64,000 nucleotides of DNA from Cypionkella psychrotolerans. GTDB taxonomy: Bacteria > Pseudomonadota > Alphaproteobacteria > Rhodobacterales > Rhodobacteraceae. The stretch covers positions 62,001-126,000 of the forward strand of contig NZ_LGIC01000083.1 in NCBI RefSeq assembly GCF_001294535.1, in the 5' to 3' direction. The notes beneath the pieces were generated by a model that searched no databases, had not been told where the DNA came from, and saw only the letters and a list, made by a program, of their open reading frames with translations. Positions 62,582-64,000 of the stretch are shown one piece after another (the first letter of the stretch is position 1; each line of letters starts with the position of its first letter). The position numbers and the translations under genes were made by a program.

Positions 62582-64000
62582 TTAATTCTTGACGGCTACT
62601 AGCCCATCCAAGCTGGCGGCTTCAACCTGTGGCCGCATCCCCAGCAAAGGCGCTGCACGGCGGATGATCTCGGCAGCAACCGGAACGGCGGTCCAACCCG
62701 CGGTGCGGCGCGGTTTTGATCCGGTATTTTCCGAAGGCTCGTCCAGCGTCACCACCAGCACATATTTCGGATCATTGGCCGGGAAGACGCTCGCAAACGT
62801 GTTCACAACCTTATCCTTGATATAGCCGCCGCCGCGCTTGGTTTTCTCGGCGGTGCCGGTCTTGCCCGCCACCGCATAGCCCGGCACATCGCCCAAACTG
62901 GCGGTGCCTTCGGTGACCACCCGGCGCATCATGCTGACGGCCAGAAGGGCAACACGTTTCGACAGGATCCTCTCCCCCTGCATCGGCTCGGTGCGCTTCA
63001 GCAGCGTCGGCGTCACCTTTATGCCGCCATTGGCGATGCTGGCGTAGGCGGTGGCAAGGTTCAGCGGGCTACCCGAGATACCATGGCCATAGGCGGCGGT
63101 GATGGTGACGATTTCCGGCCAACGCGCCGGGCGCAAAGGTTTCGCGCCCTTCGCCTCGACCAGTTCCACCGGAGAGGCATCAAACAAGCCCAATGATTTC
63201 AGAAAGGCCTGCTGACGCTCGCCGCCGATCATCATTGCGATATGGGCGGTGCCGACGTTGGAGGATTTCGCAATGATATCAGACACTGACAGCAGCGGGC
63301 CGTAGTTGTGGCCCTCAAACTCATTGATCTTGAACTTGCCGTAATACATCGGCGCATTGGCATCGACGAGGGTTTCTGGTGTCACCAAACCCAGCTCAAT
63401 CGCTTGCGAAGCCGCGAAGATTTTGAAGGTTGAGCCCAGCTCATAGACGCCTTGCACCGCGCGGTTGAACAACGGGCTGTCAGACGGATCGCCCGAGGTC
63501 GGGTTGGCGGGGCGGTCGTTCGGATCGAAGGTCGGGCCAGCAGCAAGCGCCACGATTTCGCCGGTGTTCACATCCATCAGAATCGCCGCGCCACCCTTGG
63601 CGTTCATCATGGTGATGCCCGCGCCTAGCACATCCTCGACCGCCGCCTGTACGGTGATATCCAGCGAAGTGACCAAGGGCGTGCCGGCTTGCGCTGGATC
63701 ACGCAAGCGCGCGTCTTCAAATTTCTCAAGCCCGGCGGTGCCGATCACTTCGGCGCTGTTCACGCCTTCTGCGCCAAAGGACGAGCCACCCAGCACATGC
63801 GCGGCGAGGGTGCCATTGGGGTAAAGCCGCATCTCACGCGGGCCAAACAGCAGGCCGGGGTCGCCGATTTCATGCACCAGTTGCATTTGTTCGGGGCTGA
63901 GAACCTTGCGCACCCAGAGGAAGCTGCGGCCATCAGTAAAGCGGCGCAGCAGGGCTTTTTCATCCAGATCGGGGAAGATCGCGGCGAGTTCTTTCGCCAC
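62582..64000 (-). CDS. ftsI: Peptidoglycan transpeptidase FtsI (PBP3), N-terminus beyond the window
   Basis: The 472 visible residues cover most of a class B penicillin-binding protein. The pedestal region has YPNGTLAAHVLGG. The catalytic serine lies in ELGSTFKIFAA (SxxK), the SxN motif is AKSSNVGTA, and the KTG motif is VAGKTGTAEKTKRGGG. The true N-terminus with its membrane anchor lies beyond position 64000; the codon at the edge should not be taken as the start. FtsI cross-links septal peptidoglycan in the periplasm. It is the first visible gene of the ftsI-murE-murF-mraY unit. Confidence 0.96.
   Translation of the reverse strand: MAKELAAIFPDLDEKALLRRFTDGRSFLWVRKVLSPEQMQLVHEIGDPGLLFGPREMRLYPNGTLAAHVLGGSSFGAEGVNSAEVIGTAGLEKFEDARLRDPAQAGTPLVTSLDITVQAAVEDVLGAGITMMNAKGGAAILMDVNTGEIVALAAGPTFDPNDRPANPTSGDPSDSPLFNRAVQGVYELGSTFKIFAASQAIELGLVTPETLVDANAPMYYGKFKINEFEGHNYGPLLSVSDIIAKSSNVGTAHIAMMIGGERQQAFLKSLGLFDASPVELVEAKGAKPLRPARWPEIVTITAAYGHGISGSPLNLATAYASIANGGIKVTPTLLKRTEPMQGERILSKRVALLAVSMMRRVVTEGTASLGDVPGYAVAGKTGTAEKTKRGGGYIKDKVVNTFASVFPANDPKYVLVVTLDEPSENTGSKPRRTAGWTAVPVAAEIIRRAAPLLGMRPQVEAASLDGLVAVKN

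Overview
The window reads as a contiguous stretch of chromosome from an alphaproteobacterium of the Rhodobacteraceae type. The evidence is its high GC content, a two-gene cobaltochelatase unit (cobS-cobT), a heterotetrameric sarcosine oxidase operon, a hom-glpX-recJ run, meso-diaminopimelate type peptidoglycan genes, and dispersed intergenic hairpins of the type CCGCCGGAGGC/GCCTCCGGCGG. Genes are dense and sit on both strands, often with 4-nt ATGA or GTGA overlaps. I see no transposase, integrase, phage gene or CRISPR array.

Layout. 1-3069: a truncated family-4 glycosyltransferase overlapping a methyltransferase, then an exported MsrB. 3250-9413: cobS, cobT, an aminopeptidase P, a DUF427 protein, sufE and a lipoprotein. 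9429-12761: rnd, purN-purM and a CAU-anticodon tRNA. 12775-17107: a small membrane ORF that starts inside the rpoD terminator, rpoD and dnaG. 17292-25533 (all minus strand): soxB - unknown exported protein - soxD - soxA - soxG - M20 amidohydrolase, preceded by a glutamate dehydrogenase. 25898-30681: two tandem TadG-like von Willebrand proteins and two TadE/F-like pseudopilins. 30804-36447: pirin, a small lipoprotein, hom, glpX, recJ. 36501-37603: two identical tRNA-Glu genes flanking a lytic transglycosylase. 37724-41492: a frameshifted LysR regulator followed by DoxX, a two-VOC-domain protein, a glutathionyl-hydroquinone reductase and an esterase, which looks like a quinone or catechol detoxification operon. 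41489-46132: an Lrp regulator divergent from a sulfate ABC transporter operon. 46145-49465: an H-NOX-like protein and its HNOBA-GGDEF partner, then a trimethylamine methyltransferase family enzyme. 49588-52160: a HAD phosphatase, a DUF3572 protein and a PleD-like diguanylate cyclase. 52221-54471: an EF-hand protein, an ECF sigma factor, a putative anti-sigma protein and a Spy-like periplasmic protein. 54669-55750: DUF983 and NUDIX proteins. 55964-64000: part of the division and cell-wall cluster (ftsI-murE-murF-mraY and murD), interrupted by a plus-strand gene for a predicted outer-membrane protein.

Most interesting points. First, the H-NOX-like sensor appears to lack the canonical haem-ligating histidine and the YxSxR motif, yet stays tightly coupled to an HNOBA-GGDEF enzyme. 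Second, the PleD-like protein has glutamate at the receiver phosphoacceptor position. Third, an unknown exported protein is translationally embedded in the sarcosine oxidase operon. Fourth, an apparently regulated EF-hand/His-tail - ECF sigma - Spy-like module is present. Fifth, the mraY-murD junction is interrupted by an outer-membrane protein gene bracketed by palindromic repeats. Sixth, several intergenic palindromes and repeat families recur across the window. All family assignments were made by eye from translated sequence; no database search was run.
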